From: F1-60-MAGs027 sp044344715
Lineage (GTDB): Bacteria > Actinomycetota > Acidimicrobiia > Acidimicrobiales > Ilumatobacteraceae
Direction of reading: 5' to 3'
Assembly: GCA_044344715.1 (NCBI GenBank)
Contig: JBIJCI010000028.1
Location: 1-20,234 of the forward strand
Length of the DNA: 20,234 nucleotides
Made by a program: the position numbers and the translations under genes. Shown here piece after piece: positions 1 through 7,635 of the stretch. Position 1 is the first letter of the stretch. Every line of letters starts with the position of its first letter. The notes beneath the pieces were generated by a model. That model made no database searches. It worked only from the letters and a program-made list of their open reading frames with translations, and was not told the origin of the DNA.

Positions 1-22
1 GTGGGGGTCGCGGCCCCTCCAC
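1..22. terminator. possible hairpin at window edge, downstream of hsp20
   Basis: A 7-bp stem (positions 1-7 with 16-22, one G-T wobble when read as + strand RNA) encloses an 8-base loop just beyond the stop of the small heat-shock gene. It could end the leftward hsp20 transcript, but there is no U-run, the minus-strand RNA would carry one A-C mismatch, and the window edge cuts the context. Confidence 0.22.
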
Positions 23-42
23 ACCCCGGTCCGGAGTGCCGC

Positions 43-477
43 TTACTTTCGCCTGATGGGCACGTGATGCTTGTCGGCATCCTCTCCGTTAAGCGGCACC
101 CGAACCTCGAGGATCCCGTCCTCGTACTCCGCGGTGACATCCTTCTCGGAAGCAGCGTGGGGGAGCGTGATGATCCTCGTGAACGAACCGTACGAGAACT
201 CGGTGCGATGGTGCTTCCTCTTCTCGTCCTTCTTGCGTTGGTGACGGCGGATGTCCAGCCGGAGAACTGCATCGTTCACCGTGAGGTCGATGTCCTCGTC
301 GGGATCGATTCCGGGAGCCTCCGCGCGGATCACGTACGTGCCGTCATCCTGGAACTCCTCGACGCGGATGTTCGTCGCGGTTGCAAGGTCGTCCCAGGCA
401 GGCGGCCACCAGAACGGTCGTTCACGCAACCAGTTCGAGAGGTTCCATTCCAGTGGCGAAGTTTGGATCAATGACAT
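43..477 (-). CDS. Hsp20/alpha-crystallin family small heat-shock protein
   Basis: This 144-residue protein is an ATP-independent holdase chaperone of the sHsp family, which binds unfolding proteins in the cytoplasm as oligomers. An aromatic-rich N-terminal arm (WNLSNW, PFWWPPAW, residues 11-28) precedes an alpha-crystallin domain at about 36-128. That domain carries the family signatures YGSFTRIITLP (96-106) and DGILEVRVP (120-128). The C-terminal VPI at 139-141 matches the [IV]-x-I oligomerisation motif. The ATG at 477 was chosen over an upstream in-frame ATG at 522 because AAAGGA lies 7 bases before it and the sHsp homology starts there. It is divergent from the regulator gene at 704, so the 226-bp gap should hold its promoter. 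Family assignment is secure; the specific role in stress or dormancy is inferred. Confidence 0.93.
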   Translation of the reverse strand: MSLIQTSPLEWNLSNWLRERPFWWPPAWDDLATATNIRVEEFQDDGTYVIRAEAPGIDPDEDIDLTVNDAVLRLDIRRHQRKKDEKRKHHRTEFSYGSFTRIITLPHAASEKDVTAEYEDGILEVRVPLNGEDADKHHVPIRRK

Positions 478-609
478 GTTCGATTCCTTTCTTGGTGCGT
501 CAGTCGAACGCATGAGTCGCACGGTACAGCACGAAGGACACCGTCAGCGATGAACGAACGTCACGTCTCGCGAACGAAGGTACCGCGGCACCGTTTCGGG
601 TACTGACGT

Positions 610-631
610 TCGTACTCAACTCGTGCTCAAC
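610..631. repeat. tandem 11-bp direct repeat in the hsp20/regulator divergent gap
   Basis: TCGTACTCAAC (610-620) is followed immediately by TCGTGCTCAAC (621-631), a 10/11 match. It sits near the middle of the 478-703 gap between the two divergent genes. A one-turn tandem repeat fits a regulator binding site acting on either promoter. A second pair, CTTATC at 655-660 and 671-676, lies closer to the regulator start. I could not assign -35/-10 elements with confidence. I see no convincing HAIR or CIRCE element. Confidence 0.35.
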
Positions 632-703
632 GCGCAAGTCCGGCGAGTGCACTGCTTATCGTGACGCGCACTTATCAACGACTACTTGGGAGAGGTGGTT
701 CAC

Positions 704-1381
704 ATGGTTTCCGTCGGAGTATGCGAACAACATGAAATGGTTCGCGAAGCGCTCGTGAAGGCGATTGCGCCGTTGAAGGGGGTGACTGTCCTCGTTGCGG
801 AGCACGACGGAGAATCATTCGTCCGTGCGGTCCAGCAGCATCGCCCGCAAGTGATGGTGGTCGACGTTACGAACCCGACCGGTTCCGGAATCGACATCGC
901 GCGGAGGGCCAAGGCGGTGCACGGATCGGGCAAGGTAGTGACCCTCGTCGACGAGGAGAACGACGCTTCACTCGTCAATAGTTACGAGTTGGGTGCGAGT
1001 GCCATCGTCAGCAAGAAGCGCCCGGTGAGGGACCTCCACCAGGCGGTGCTCGACGTGGCATCGAACGTGAACACGATCAATCCGGTCGCCGTTCGTAACG
1101 CCAAGCGCCGACTGGAGGAGAACGGTCACATGGCCCTCTCCCGAATCGATGCCACCGACCGAAAGATGCTCGAGTTGCTTACGCGCGGCTACACCGACCG
1201 CCAGATTGCAGGCGAGGTGTACCTCTCGCTGCAGACGGTACGCAACCGAATGTCGCGCCTGCTGCAGAGGTTCCGTCTGGACAACCGGACACAGCTCGCC
1301 CTGCACGTTGAACGACTCCACCTCTTCGGCGGAAACGGTGCGATACCGATGCCCGTTGCGGTCGCGTCCACCGCCCAATAA
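704..1381 (+). CDS. NarL/LuxR-type response regulator with atypical receiver domain
   Basis: This 225-residue protein has a receiver-like domain (about 3-119) and a LuxR-type helix-turn-helix (about 146-204, with RGYTDRQIAGEVYLSLQTVR and NRMSRLLQRF). In ordinary family members, phosphorylation of the receiver Asp controls DNA binding. Here the likely phospho-acceptor D54 and the conserved Lys (K104) remain, but the acidic pair that binds Mg2+ reads E8-Q9 instead of DD, and the switch Thr seems to be Val. Signalling may therefore be weak or phosphorylation-independent. The ATG at 704 was preferred to the in-frame TTG at 686 because GGAGAGG lies 8 bases upstream. No histidine kinase gene is nearby. 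The next gene starts 44 bp downstream on the same strand, so co-transcription is plausible. Confidence 0.87.
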   Translation: MVSVGVCEQHEMVREALVKAIAPLKGVTVLVAEHDGESFVRAVQQHRPQVMVVDVTNPTGSGIDIARRAKAVHGSGKVVTLVDEENDASLVNSYELGASAIVSKKRPVRDLHQAVLDVASNVNTINPVAVRNAKRRLEENGHMALSRIDATDRKMLELLTRGYTDRQIAGEVYLSLQTVRNRMSRLLQRFRLDNRTQLALHVERLHLFGGNGAIPMPVAVASTAQ

Positions 1382-1425
1382 CCGATCCTGAACCCCATCA
1401 ACACGACAGAAAGGAATGACATCAC

Positions 1426-3051
1426 ATGAGTGATATCCCAACCAACATCGGCGACCGGCGAAGGCCGCCGCGCCGCTGGTCGATCGGTCTGACCATCGCG
1501 GCCATCGTGGCAATCGGTGCGTTCATCTTCGCATCGTCGAGTAGCGCCGACCCGGTGTACGACCCCAACAAGGTGGTGCCGAACGCTGCCGGCATGAGCG
1601 CGGACTACGACGGCAACTCGAACGAAGACTGCAGGACCGGGGCGTTCCTCGCACAGGACCAGGATCTCTGGCACTTCGTCGTCGCGCCGGACAACGTGAG
1701 CAATGGCGGGTCGTACAAGCTCACCGCCGACATCACCGCCGTGATCATCAAGTGGGTGGGCGACGGACTCGTTCGCTATACGGGCACCGACGACTACGAC
1801 CAGGGAAACGCCGGCCCGAACCTCTTCTGGGCCTACACCGAACCGGGTCGAACCATCGAGCAGGCGTGGCTGGAGTACACGGTCATCCGCGACGACGGGC
1901 AACCCGCAGCCGAGACGTTCCTTGGTTCGCCGCACAACCTGTCCCATGCGTGCGCGGCGGACGGTGGCGGAAACGAACCACCGACCATCGTCATCGACTC
2001 GGAGACCCACTACGACATGCTGTACGACCTGGTCTACGACTGGAACATCGACAAGTCGGTGGACCCGAGCGGTTTGGTCGCCAGCGGCAATGATCCGTAC
2101 ATCCTGAACTACTCCGTCACCGCGACCAGGGTCGAACCGGGCGTGCCGGGCAACTATCGAATCATCGACGGGTCGATGGTCTCGAAGGGCACGGCAGCCG
2201 TGACGAATGCGGGGATCGGCGACATCGTCGTCACCTCGCCCAACGCCGACTGCATCGTGACCGAGGACGCCAACCCGGCGGACGACAACTACCTCTGGCA
2301 GTGCGTCTACATCGTCGAGCCCCCGGTCACGTCGGCTTCCGGCATCAGCGGTACCAGCGCGTCGATTTCGGGAACCGTCACCACAGATGCGGGCACCGAC
2401 ACCGACACGGAAATCCTCCCGTGGCTCGCCCCGGACACGTTGACGCTTGCCGGCGTCATCCACGCAACCGCCTACATCAAGGACGGCGACCGCCGAACGG
2501 AAGCGTCGTCAGGTCCGCTCAGCCTGACCTACACGATCGAATGGCTGCCGACGCAGTGTCCGGACCGACGTATCAACGTCGCGGAGTTGTTCGACGGTGT
2601 GACCGACGAGCCGCTCGGCATCGACGACACGCTCACCATCTCGGGCTGCCCTCCCGTTCCCGGTCGGACGATCGGCTACTGGGGCAACAATGCCGGGGCC
2701 CCGCAGGTGGTGGCTGCATTCCCGACCCTGAGGGTGCAGTACCCCGCGCTCGCGGCGATACCGATCACCAATGAGGCGAGCGTGCGCAACTACCTCCGGA
2801 ACGCCAACTGCCGCGGCGAATGCACGACGATGTTCCTCGCCCAGGCGCTCGGCACGGCGATGAACGCCAACGGTGGCTCGTTCGGCGACCAGTCGGTGTA
2901 CTTCGCCGGTGAGTGCCGGACCGTCGATGTATGGCTGGATCTCGCCCTGCGGACCGCGATACCGATCGATCGTGAAACCCGCATCGCGTTCAAGTCGCTC
3001 TTCGACGACCTGAACAACACGCGTGCCGCTCGCTGCGCGTCGGTGAGCTGA
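1426..3051 (+). CDS. large secreted protein with beta-rich repeats and C-terminal GYW-type domain
   Basis: This 541-residue protein is probably exported. A basic stretch (RRRPPRR, 11-17) is followed by a hydrophobic segment (about 19-36) and a likely signal peptidase site after SSSSA near residue 41. The mature part is acidic, rich in Thr/Asp and likely all-beta. A segment from D205 (DWNIDKSVDPSG) resembles the start of DUF11/Ig-like surface modules. From G413 a Cys-containing domain begins with TIGYWGNN and includes FLAQALGTAMNANGG. This resembles the 'GYWKNHP' domains of many Gram-positive surface proteins, whose function I do not know. There is no LPXTG motif and no C-terminal membrane anchor, so it is likely released or held by partners. 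AAAGGA lies 10 bases before the ATG. The next gene starts one base after the stop. The family comparison rests on motif memory only. Confidence 0.72.
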   Translation: MSDIPTNIGDRRRPPRRWSIGLTIAAIVAIGAFIFASSSSADPVYDPNKVVPNAAGMSADYDGNSNEDCRTGAFLAQDQDLWHFVVAPDNVSNGGSYKLTADITAVIIKWVGDGLVRYTGTDDYDQGNAGPNLFWAYTEPGRTIEQAWLEYTVIRDDGQPAAETFLGSPHNLSHACAADGGGNEPPTIVIDSETHYDMLYDLVYDWNIDKSVDPSGLVASGNDPYILNYSVTATRVEPGVPGNYRIIDGSMVSKGTAAVTNAGIGDIVVTSPNADCIVTEDANPADDNYLWQCVYIVEPPVTSASGISGTSASISGTVTTDAGTDTDTEILPWLAPDTLTLAGVIHATAYIKDGDRRTEASSGPLSLTYTIEWLPTQCPDRRINVAELFDGVTDEPLGIDDTLTISGCPPVPGRTIGYWGNNAGAPQVVAAFPTLRVQYPALAAIPITNEASVRNYLRNANCRGECTTMFLAQALGTAMNANGGSFGDQSVYFAGECRTVDVWLDLALRTAIPIDRETRIAFKSLFDDLNNTRAARCASVS

Positions 3052-3052
3052 C

Positions 3053-4264
3053 GTGCGGGTCGTACTACCCCCGGTGAACCCTCGGCCCCGCCGCATCGCG
3101 GTGGCGGCCGAGGCGCTCGCCTACCTGGGTGGTGCGCTCGGCGTACTGGGGCTGGTACTGCTCGCCATCGAATCGTGGGATGACTTCAGTCTCTTCACCA
3201 GGCTCGCCCTCGCCGGACTCACCGCCGGGGTACTCGCCTTCGGCGGTCTGGTGTTGAGCGACGATCGAGAGCCGTCGGCGGTCCGACTCCGGCAGTTCAT
3301 GTGGCTGGGGGCTTCGGCCGCCGTCGGTGTGGTCGCCTGGGTCGTCGGCGTGGAGTGGCTGGATGCCGCCTCGGATCCGCGCCGCGTGCTCGTCGTGTCA
3401 CTGGCAGTCGCTGCCTCCAGCGGATTGTTCTGGTGGTGGCGAACCGGTGTGGTCCAACACGTGGTCGGGCTCGCGGCAGCGGTGACAGCCGTCGGTGCGG
3501 CATCGCACGAACTCTGGGACTTGGGCGTAGCGGGTGCGGCGATCTGGGTCGCCGGGACGTTCTGCCTCGTGGTCGCACTCACCCTCGAGTCCCCGGGCAA
3601 CTGGTTGACCGGCACGATCGGTGGAACCGCCGCCGTCGTCGGCTCGTTGTACGCCGCACAGGAATGGCCCGGACCCGCACTGCTCGTGGCGGCCGCGACG
3701 GCGGCATCGCTGCTCCTACTCGCGGCGATGTTCGTCGGACGCAACGAAGCCCCGTTGCAGGTCGGGCTCACCGTCGTGGGAATCGTGGGACTCGTCCAGA
3801 GCGTTCCGCCTGCCGTTGCTCACTTTGCCGATCAGGCGGGGGTGAACACGGGCCTCGTCATCAGCATCATCGGAGCGCTTCTCGTGCTGGCGGGATTCTC
3901 CGACCTCTCGATCGGAGGTGCCGCAACTACGGCGATCGGCGCAATCGCGGCTCTCGCCGGTGCCGCGGTCACCGGTGTTGAGTCCGCCGACTTCGCCACG
4001 GTGTACGGCTCGGCGCTCGCGGTGCTACTCGTTGCCGCCGGCACGACCCCGGGGCACATCGCGGTCTCGGTCGTCGGTCTGGCTGGCCTGGTCGGATTCG
4101 TGCCCTGGGGTATCGCCCGATTCTTCCCCGGGGAGACCCGCGCGCCGTTCATCGTGCTCGTGGTCGGGCTGCTCGTTGCCGGCTCGGGAATGATCCTGCG
4201 CTGGATCTCGCGCCGCGGCGTACGCCGGTTCTCCGTGGTCTCGCACCGGGCATCGGGGATGTGA
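3053..4264 (+). CDS. polytopic membrane protein, DUF2157-like
   Basis: This 403-residue protein is almost wholly hydrophobic, with roughly a dozen predicted membrane segments in close succession and a short basic cytoplasmic tail (RWISRRGVRRFSVVSHR). The N-terminal pattern EALAYLGGALGVLGLVLL followed by SWDDFSLFTRLAL resembles the DUF2157 family of uncharacterised actinobacterial membrane proteins. No catalytic or transport motif is visible. The GTG start at 3053 lies one base after the preceding stop; an in-frame GTG at 3074 is an alternative. Its close coupling to the secreted protein upstream and the S26-like protein downstream suggests a shared role at the cell surface, which is inference only. 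Confidence 0.75.
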   Translation: MRVVLPPVNPRPRRIAVAAEALAYLGGALGVLGLVLLAIESWDDFSLFTRLALAGLTAGVLAFGGLVLSDDREPSAVRLRQFMWLGASAAVGVVAWVVGVEWLDAASDPRRVLVVSLAVAASSGLFWWWRTGVVQHVVGLAAAVTAVGAASHELWDLGVAGAAIWVAGTFCLVVALTLESPGNWLTGTIGGTAAVVGSLYAAQEWPGPALLVAAATAASLLLLAAMFVGRNEAPLQVGLTVVGIVGLVQSVPPAVAHFADQAGVNTGLVISIIGALLVLAGFSDLSIGGAATTAIGAIAALAGAAVTGVESADFATVYGSALAVLLVAAGTTPGHIAVSVVGLAGLVGFVPWGIARFFPGETRAPFIVLVVGLLVAGSGMILRWISRRGVRRFSVVSHRASGM

Positions 4265-4265
4265 C

Positions 4266-4694
4266 GTGCTGCTCGAACGACTCTTCGGACGCATGCTGAT
4301 CATTGCCCGCACCGACGGTATGCGGCCCGGAATCTTCGCCGGCGATGTGGTGGTCGTTCGGGTGCCACGGCTCGGTCATCGTCGGTATTCGATCGGTGAC
4401 ATCGTGGCATTCCGCAACGAGCCCGGTGCACGGGTCGTGGTGCAGCGCATCAATGCCGTCGTCGAGCACCCGGGTGCAGGGCTGGGGTACCTCGCCCACG
4501 AAGACGGCGTCGTGGACGACAGGTGCTCGTCCATCCGACCGAATCAAATCGTCGGGCGTGTCGAGGCGCGTCACACGAACCTCGGTCGCGTGTGGAGGCA
4601 GGCGCGTGATTGTCGCTCAAGCCGGGCCCTCTCGCGCATGGCACCTGCCCCGAATCCGCGGCGAACGGCGGCTCAGCGGGGCATTCGGAGATGA
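4266..4694 (+). CDS. signal peptidase I (S26)-like protein lacking the predicted catalytic residues
   Basis: This 142-residue protein matches the fold signatures of SipW/ER-type signal peptidases. TDGMRPGIFAGDVVVVRVP (16-34) aligns with the family's SGSMxPxxxxGDxVxV, YSIGDIVAF (41-49) with the GDIV box, VVVQRI (57-62) with the VxHRI or VxKR box, and the IRPNQIVGRV stretch with the closing strand. The nucleophile Ser position is Gly18 and the general-base His/Lys position is Gln60, so proteolysis by the usual Ser-His/Lys mechanism looks impossible. There is no clear N-terminal membrane anchor. The Arg-rich tail after about residue 108 has no family counterpart. The GTG start at 4266 is one base after the previous stop, which suggests translational coupling. 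It may be a substrate-binding pseudoprotease or a decayed peptidase. Confidence 0.72.
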   Translation: MLLERLFGRMLIIARTDGMRPGIFAGDVVVVRVPRLGHRRYSIGDIVAFRNEPGARVVVQRINAVVEHPGAGLGYLAHEDGVVDDRCSSIRPNQIVGRVEARHTNLGRVWRQARDCRSSRALSRMAPAPNPRRTAAQRGIRR

Positions 4695-4832
4695 GTTCGG
4701 GCTCGTCGTGGTCGGGATGGCGGTTGGGGAACGCTCGGTCGTTCTCCAACATCCCCCTCGTCATTCCGACTGCGGCGGGCCTTCAGGTGGTGCAAGGCCC
4801 GTACGCGTTGGTCCGGGACGGTTCGGTGCATC

Positions 4833-6230
4833 GTGCGTCTTGAATTCTGGGGGGCCAATGGCACGGTTACCGGCTCGCGAACGCTCGTCGAGTCCGCAGG
4901 GACTCGGCTCGTCGTTGATTGCGGACTCTTCCAGGGCGACGCGGAAATCCGGGCGAGGAATCGTCAGCCTTTTCCGTTCGAAGCGACCTCGATCGATGCG
5001 GTGATCCTGACCCATGCCCACGTCGACCACTGTGGTGGCTTGCCGCTGCTGGTCCGCAGGGGATTCCGTGGCCCGGTGTGGTGTACTCCGGGTACCGCCG
5101 AACTGTGCGAGCTCGTGCTCACCGACTCCGCCCACCTCGAGGAGGAAGAGGCGGCGTACGCGAACCTTCACCACACGTCCCGACACGATCCGGCCGAGCC
5201 GCTCTTCACTGCTCGTGACGCACGGGATGCCCTCGAATTGTTGAGGCCGGTTCCATTCATGCAAACACGAACCATCGTCGGCGACGTGAAGTTGACGTTC
5301 CACCAGGCCGGACACATCATCGGTGCCTCCACGGTGCAGTTGGCCGATCACGAGGTACGCGTCACGTTCAGTGGTGACGTCGGTCGTCCGCAGGGGCGTG
5401 TGATGAAGGCACCTGCACCACTGCAACCCACCGACGTGCTCGTACTGGAATCCACGTACGGGGACAGGGTGCACCCCGTCGACGATTCCCGAGAAACCCT
5501 GAGACGTCTCGCGGTGGAGACGATCTCACGCAACGGCACGCTGTTGATTCCGTCGTTCGCGATCGGTCGCGCACAGGAGATCCTCTCCCTGCTCGCCGAG
5601 TTGAGAACTTCCGGTGACATCCAGGACGTTCCCGTTTACGTGAACAGCCCGATGGCGATCGACGCCACCGATCTCTTCCTCAAGTACGGCGACGAACACC
5701 GGCTCACCGCCGGTCAGTGCCGTCGGATGTCCCAACACGTACGTTTCGTGCGCACCGTCGATGCATCGAAGGCCCTCACCCACGACGACACTCCCAAAAT
5801 CGTCATTTCGGCGAGCGGAATGGCCACTGGTGGGCGGGTGTTGCGACACCTCGCCCAGCTGGCTCCGAACCCGCGCAATACCCTGCTCTTCGTCGGATAT
5901 CAGGCGCTCGGAACGCGCGGTCGGGCGATCACCTCGGGGGCGTCGCACGTGCGGATCTTCGGGGTCGACGTCCCGATTCGGGCGAGGGTCGAGCACATGC
6001 AGACGCTGTCTGCGCATGCGGACGCCGATGAGTTGCTCGCGTGGGCAGCCGGCACATCGAACGCCCCGGCATGCACGTACCTGAATCACGGTGAGCTCGA
6101 CGCATCGACGTCGCTTCAACAACTGATGGAACAGCGACTCGGTTGGCAGGTGCGAATCCCCGCGTACGGCGACCGGGTGGAAACCACCGACGTGGTGAGG
6201 GCCGTACGCGGAGTGGGTAGTCGCGCGTGA
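4833..6230 (+). CDS. metallo-beta-lactamase/beta-CASP RNA hydrolase (CPSF73/YSH1-like)
   Basis: This 465-residue protein belongs to the MBL-fold beta-CASP group, whose studied members are zinc-dependent endo- or exoribonucleases. The metal-binding motif HAHVDHCGG is at 61-69, followed by AGHIIGAS, FSGDVGR and ESTYGDR. The beta-CASP region carries IPSFAIGRAQEIL, SPMAI and VISASGMATGGR. The C-terminal RMMBL part has LLFVGYQALGTRGR and LSAHADADELLAW. All expected metal ligands seem present and the length is normal, so an active enzyme is likely. It starts at GTG 4833 (MRLEFWGANGTVTGS is the usual N-terminus). About 138 bp separate it from the S26-like gene. Its stop overlaps the next start in GTGA. 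It is not a canonical RNase J, which is longer; the RNA substrate is unknown. Confidence 0.92.
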   Translation: MRLEFWGANGTVTGSRTLVESAGTRLVVDCGLFQGDAEIRARNRQPFPFEATSIDAVILTHAHVDHCGGLPLLVRRGFRGPVWCTPGTAELCELVLTDSAHLEEEEAAYANLHHTSRHDPAEPLFTARDARDALELLRPVPFMQTRTIVGDVKLTFHQAGHIIGASTVQLADHEVRVTFSGDVGRPQGRVMKAPAPLQPTDVLVLESTYGDRVHPVDDSRETLRRLAVETISRNGTLLIPSFAIGRAQEILSLLAELRTSGDIQDVPVYVNSPMAIDATDLFLKYGDEHRLTAGQCRRMSQHVRFVRTVDASKALTHDDTPKIVISASGMATGGRVLRHLAQLAPNPRNTLLFVGYQALGTRGRAITSGASHVRIFGVDVPIRARVEHMQTLSAHADADELLAWAAGTSNAPACTYLNHGELDASTSLQQLMEQRLGWQVRIPAYGDRVETTDVVRAVRGVGSRA

Positions 6231-6706
6231 GCGAAGCTGACCGGACGATGCACACGAGGGGATCCTCTTTGCCGCGGGCGCTTGACGTCGTGGTGCTCAC
6301 GCAGCGCGAAGCCCGAATCTGGCGGGGACTACCCAATCGCGATACGCAGCACTCCGACCCCACCACCCCGGAGCTGGTGCCCGCCCCCGACCCGCACCGT
6401 GCGCATCACCACGTACGGACCGGGCAGGCGCACCACATGCACCATCGTGACCCCGACGACCCGAGGTACTTCGATTCGGTGGCCGCCCAGGTGCGCGATG
6501 CCGAGCGGATCCTGATCGTCGGTCATTCGCACGGCAGATCGAACATGGCGCAGGGTTTCCTCGCACACGCACGGCTGCGCCATCCGGAGATTGCCGCGCG
6601 GGTGATCGGTGAGATGAGTGCGAACATTCCCGCCCTCACCGATCCCGAGATTCTCGAGTTGGCACGGCAGTGGTACGCCCGATACTGCCAACGGGAACGT
6701 GCGTGA
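6227..6706 (+). CDS. small protein resembling bacterial eRF1-like 'translational machinery' proteins
   Basis: This 159-residue protein has a His-rich middle (residues about 60-85) and a C-terminal alpha/beta part. The part contains YFDSVAAQVRDAERILIVG, then GRSNMAQGFLAHARLRHPEI, a RVIGEMSANIPALTDPEI stretch and LARQWY. This order (aligning Tyr-Phe, ILIVGxxxxKS-like loop, HP, VxG, LTD..L..AR) matches my memory of short proteobacterial proteins labelled 'translational machinery protein', related to eRF1-domain (baeRF) folds. Function is unproven. If the match holds, it would act at the ribosome or tRNA. The GTG start overlaps the stop of the RNA hydrolase gene, and its own stop overlaps the next GTG, so the three are translationally coupled. 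The first 20 residues are not conserved in appearance. Confidence 0.58.
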   Translation: MSEADRTMHTRGSSLPRALDVVVLTQREARIWRGLPNRDTQHSDPTTPELVPAPDPHRAHHHVRTGQAHHMHHRDPDDPRYFDSVAAQVRDAERILIVGHSHGRSNMAQGFLAHARLRHPEIAARVIGEMSANIPALTDPEILELARQWYARYCQRERA

Positions 6707-7626
6707 CCATCGACCCCGGTGTCGGCTCACGGGTGGTGGTCGAGGTTCGTCGGGCCACGAAGCGGTACGGACGCGACGTCGGGATCCAGGACGTGACCTT
6801 CGACGTACGGAGTGGCGAAGTCCTGGGTCTGCTCGGCCCGAACGGCTCGGGAAAGACCACGTTGCTTCGCTTGATGCTGGGGTTGCTGAACTTCACGGGC
6901 GGTCGCATCTCGATCTTCGGGCGCGACGTGACGGCGGTCGGCAAGGCAATCAGATCCCGCATCGGTTATCTCCCCGGGGATCTCGCTCTCTACGACCAAC
7001 AGACCGTGCAGCAGTACCTGGACTTCATGGCCCGTCTACGCCGGCTCGACCTGAAGGCGTCCGCCGCATCGTTGTGCGAGCGCCTCGGTCTCAACACCGA
7101 CCGTCGTATCGGCGACCTGTCGCGCGGCACGAAACAGAAGGTTGCCGTCGTGCAGGCCTTCATGCACGCCCCCGATCTGTTGCTGCTCGACGAGCCGACG
7201 TCCGGGCTTGATCCGATCGTGCAGCGCGAGTTCGAGGCGATCGTCGACGAGACGCGGCGGCGCGGTGCCACGATCGTGTTGTCCTCGCACGTCCTGGCGG
7301 AGGTGGAACGCCTCGCCGACAGGGTCGCCGTGATGCGCGGGGGGCGGCTCGTCGTCGTCGACGATGTGAGCATGCTCAAGTCGCGTTTCGCCCGTCGTCT
7401 CGACCTCGAGTTCGACTCCCCGGTTGACCCGGCCGCGTTCACCTCCATTCCCGGGGTGCGCGACGTCCACGCATCCCGGCGCACGCTGTCCTGCGACGTG
7501 ATCGGCCCGGAGACCGACCTGCTGCGTGCTGCGGTTGCCCGGGGAGTGGTGGGAATCCATGCCCACGACCCGAGTCTCGACGACATCTTCCAGAACATCA
7601 TCCATGGTTCACCGGACAAGGGGTAG
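6703..7626 (+). CDS. ABC-2 type transporter ATP-binding protein
   Basis: This 307-residue ATPase has a Walker A GPNGSGKTT at 45-53, a signature LSRGTKQK in place of LSGGQ (usual in this ABC-2 branch), Walker B LLLLDEPTSGLD and the switch His in VLSSHVL. The C-terminal extension of about 85 residues is common in exporter ATPases of this group. It should energise the permease encoded 9 bases downstream. The GTG at 6703 was chosen because it overlaps the upstream TGA and is followed shortly by the normal VVEVRRATKRYG start; an upstream in-frame start at 6670 would overlap the previous gene further. The substrate cannot be told from sequence; lipids, peptides or drugs are all possible for the family. 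Confidence 0.93.
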   Translation: MTIDPGVGSRVVVEVRRATKRYGRDVGIQDVTFDVRSGEVLGLLGPNGSGKTTLLRLMLGLLNFTGGRISIFGRDVTAVGKAIRSRIGYLPGDLALYDQQTVQQYLDFMARLRRLDLKASAASLCERLGLNTDRRIGDLSRGTKQKVAVVQAFMHAPDLLLLDEPTSGLDPIVQREFEAIVDETRRRGATIVLSSHVLAEVERLADRVAVMRGGRLVVVDDVSMLKSRFARRLDLEFDSPVDPAAFTSIPGVRDVHASRRTLSCDVIGPETDLLRAAVARGVVGIHAHDPSLDDIFQNIIHGSPDKG

Positions 7627-7635
7627 CGCTCGGCC

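Noticed and set aside
1189..2463. 424-codon minus-strand frame opposite the regulator and secreted protein
   Set aside because: Composition (Val/Arg/Asp/Gly runs) is that of a high-GC shadow frame, and the plus-strand gene has clear signal and domain features.
4606..4832. Possible small ORF starting at GTG 4606 between the S26-like gene and the RNA hydrolase, or a frameshifted continuation of the S26-like protein
   Set aside because: It overlaps the S26-like tail, runs on into the hydrolase gene in the wrong frame, has weaker third-position GC and no recognisable motif.
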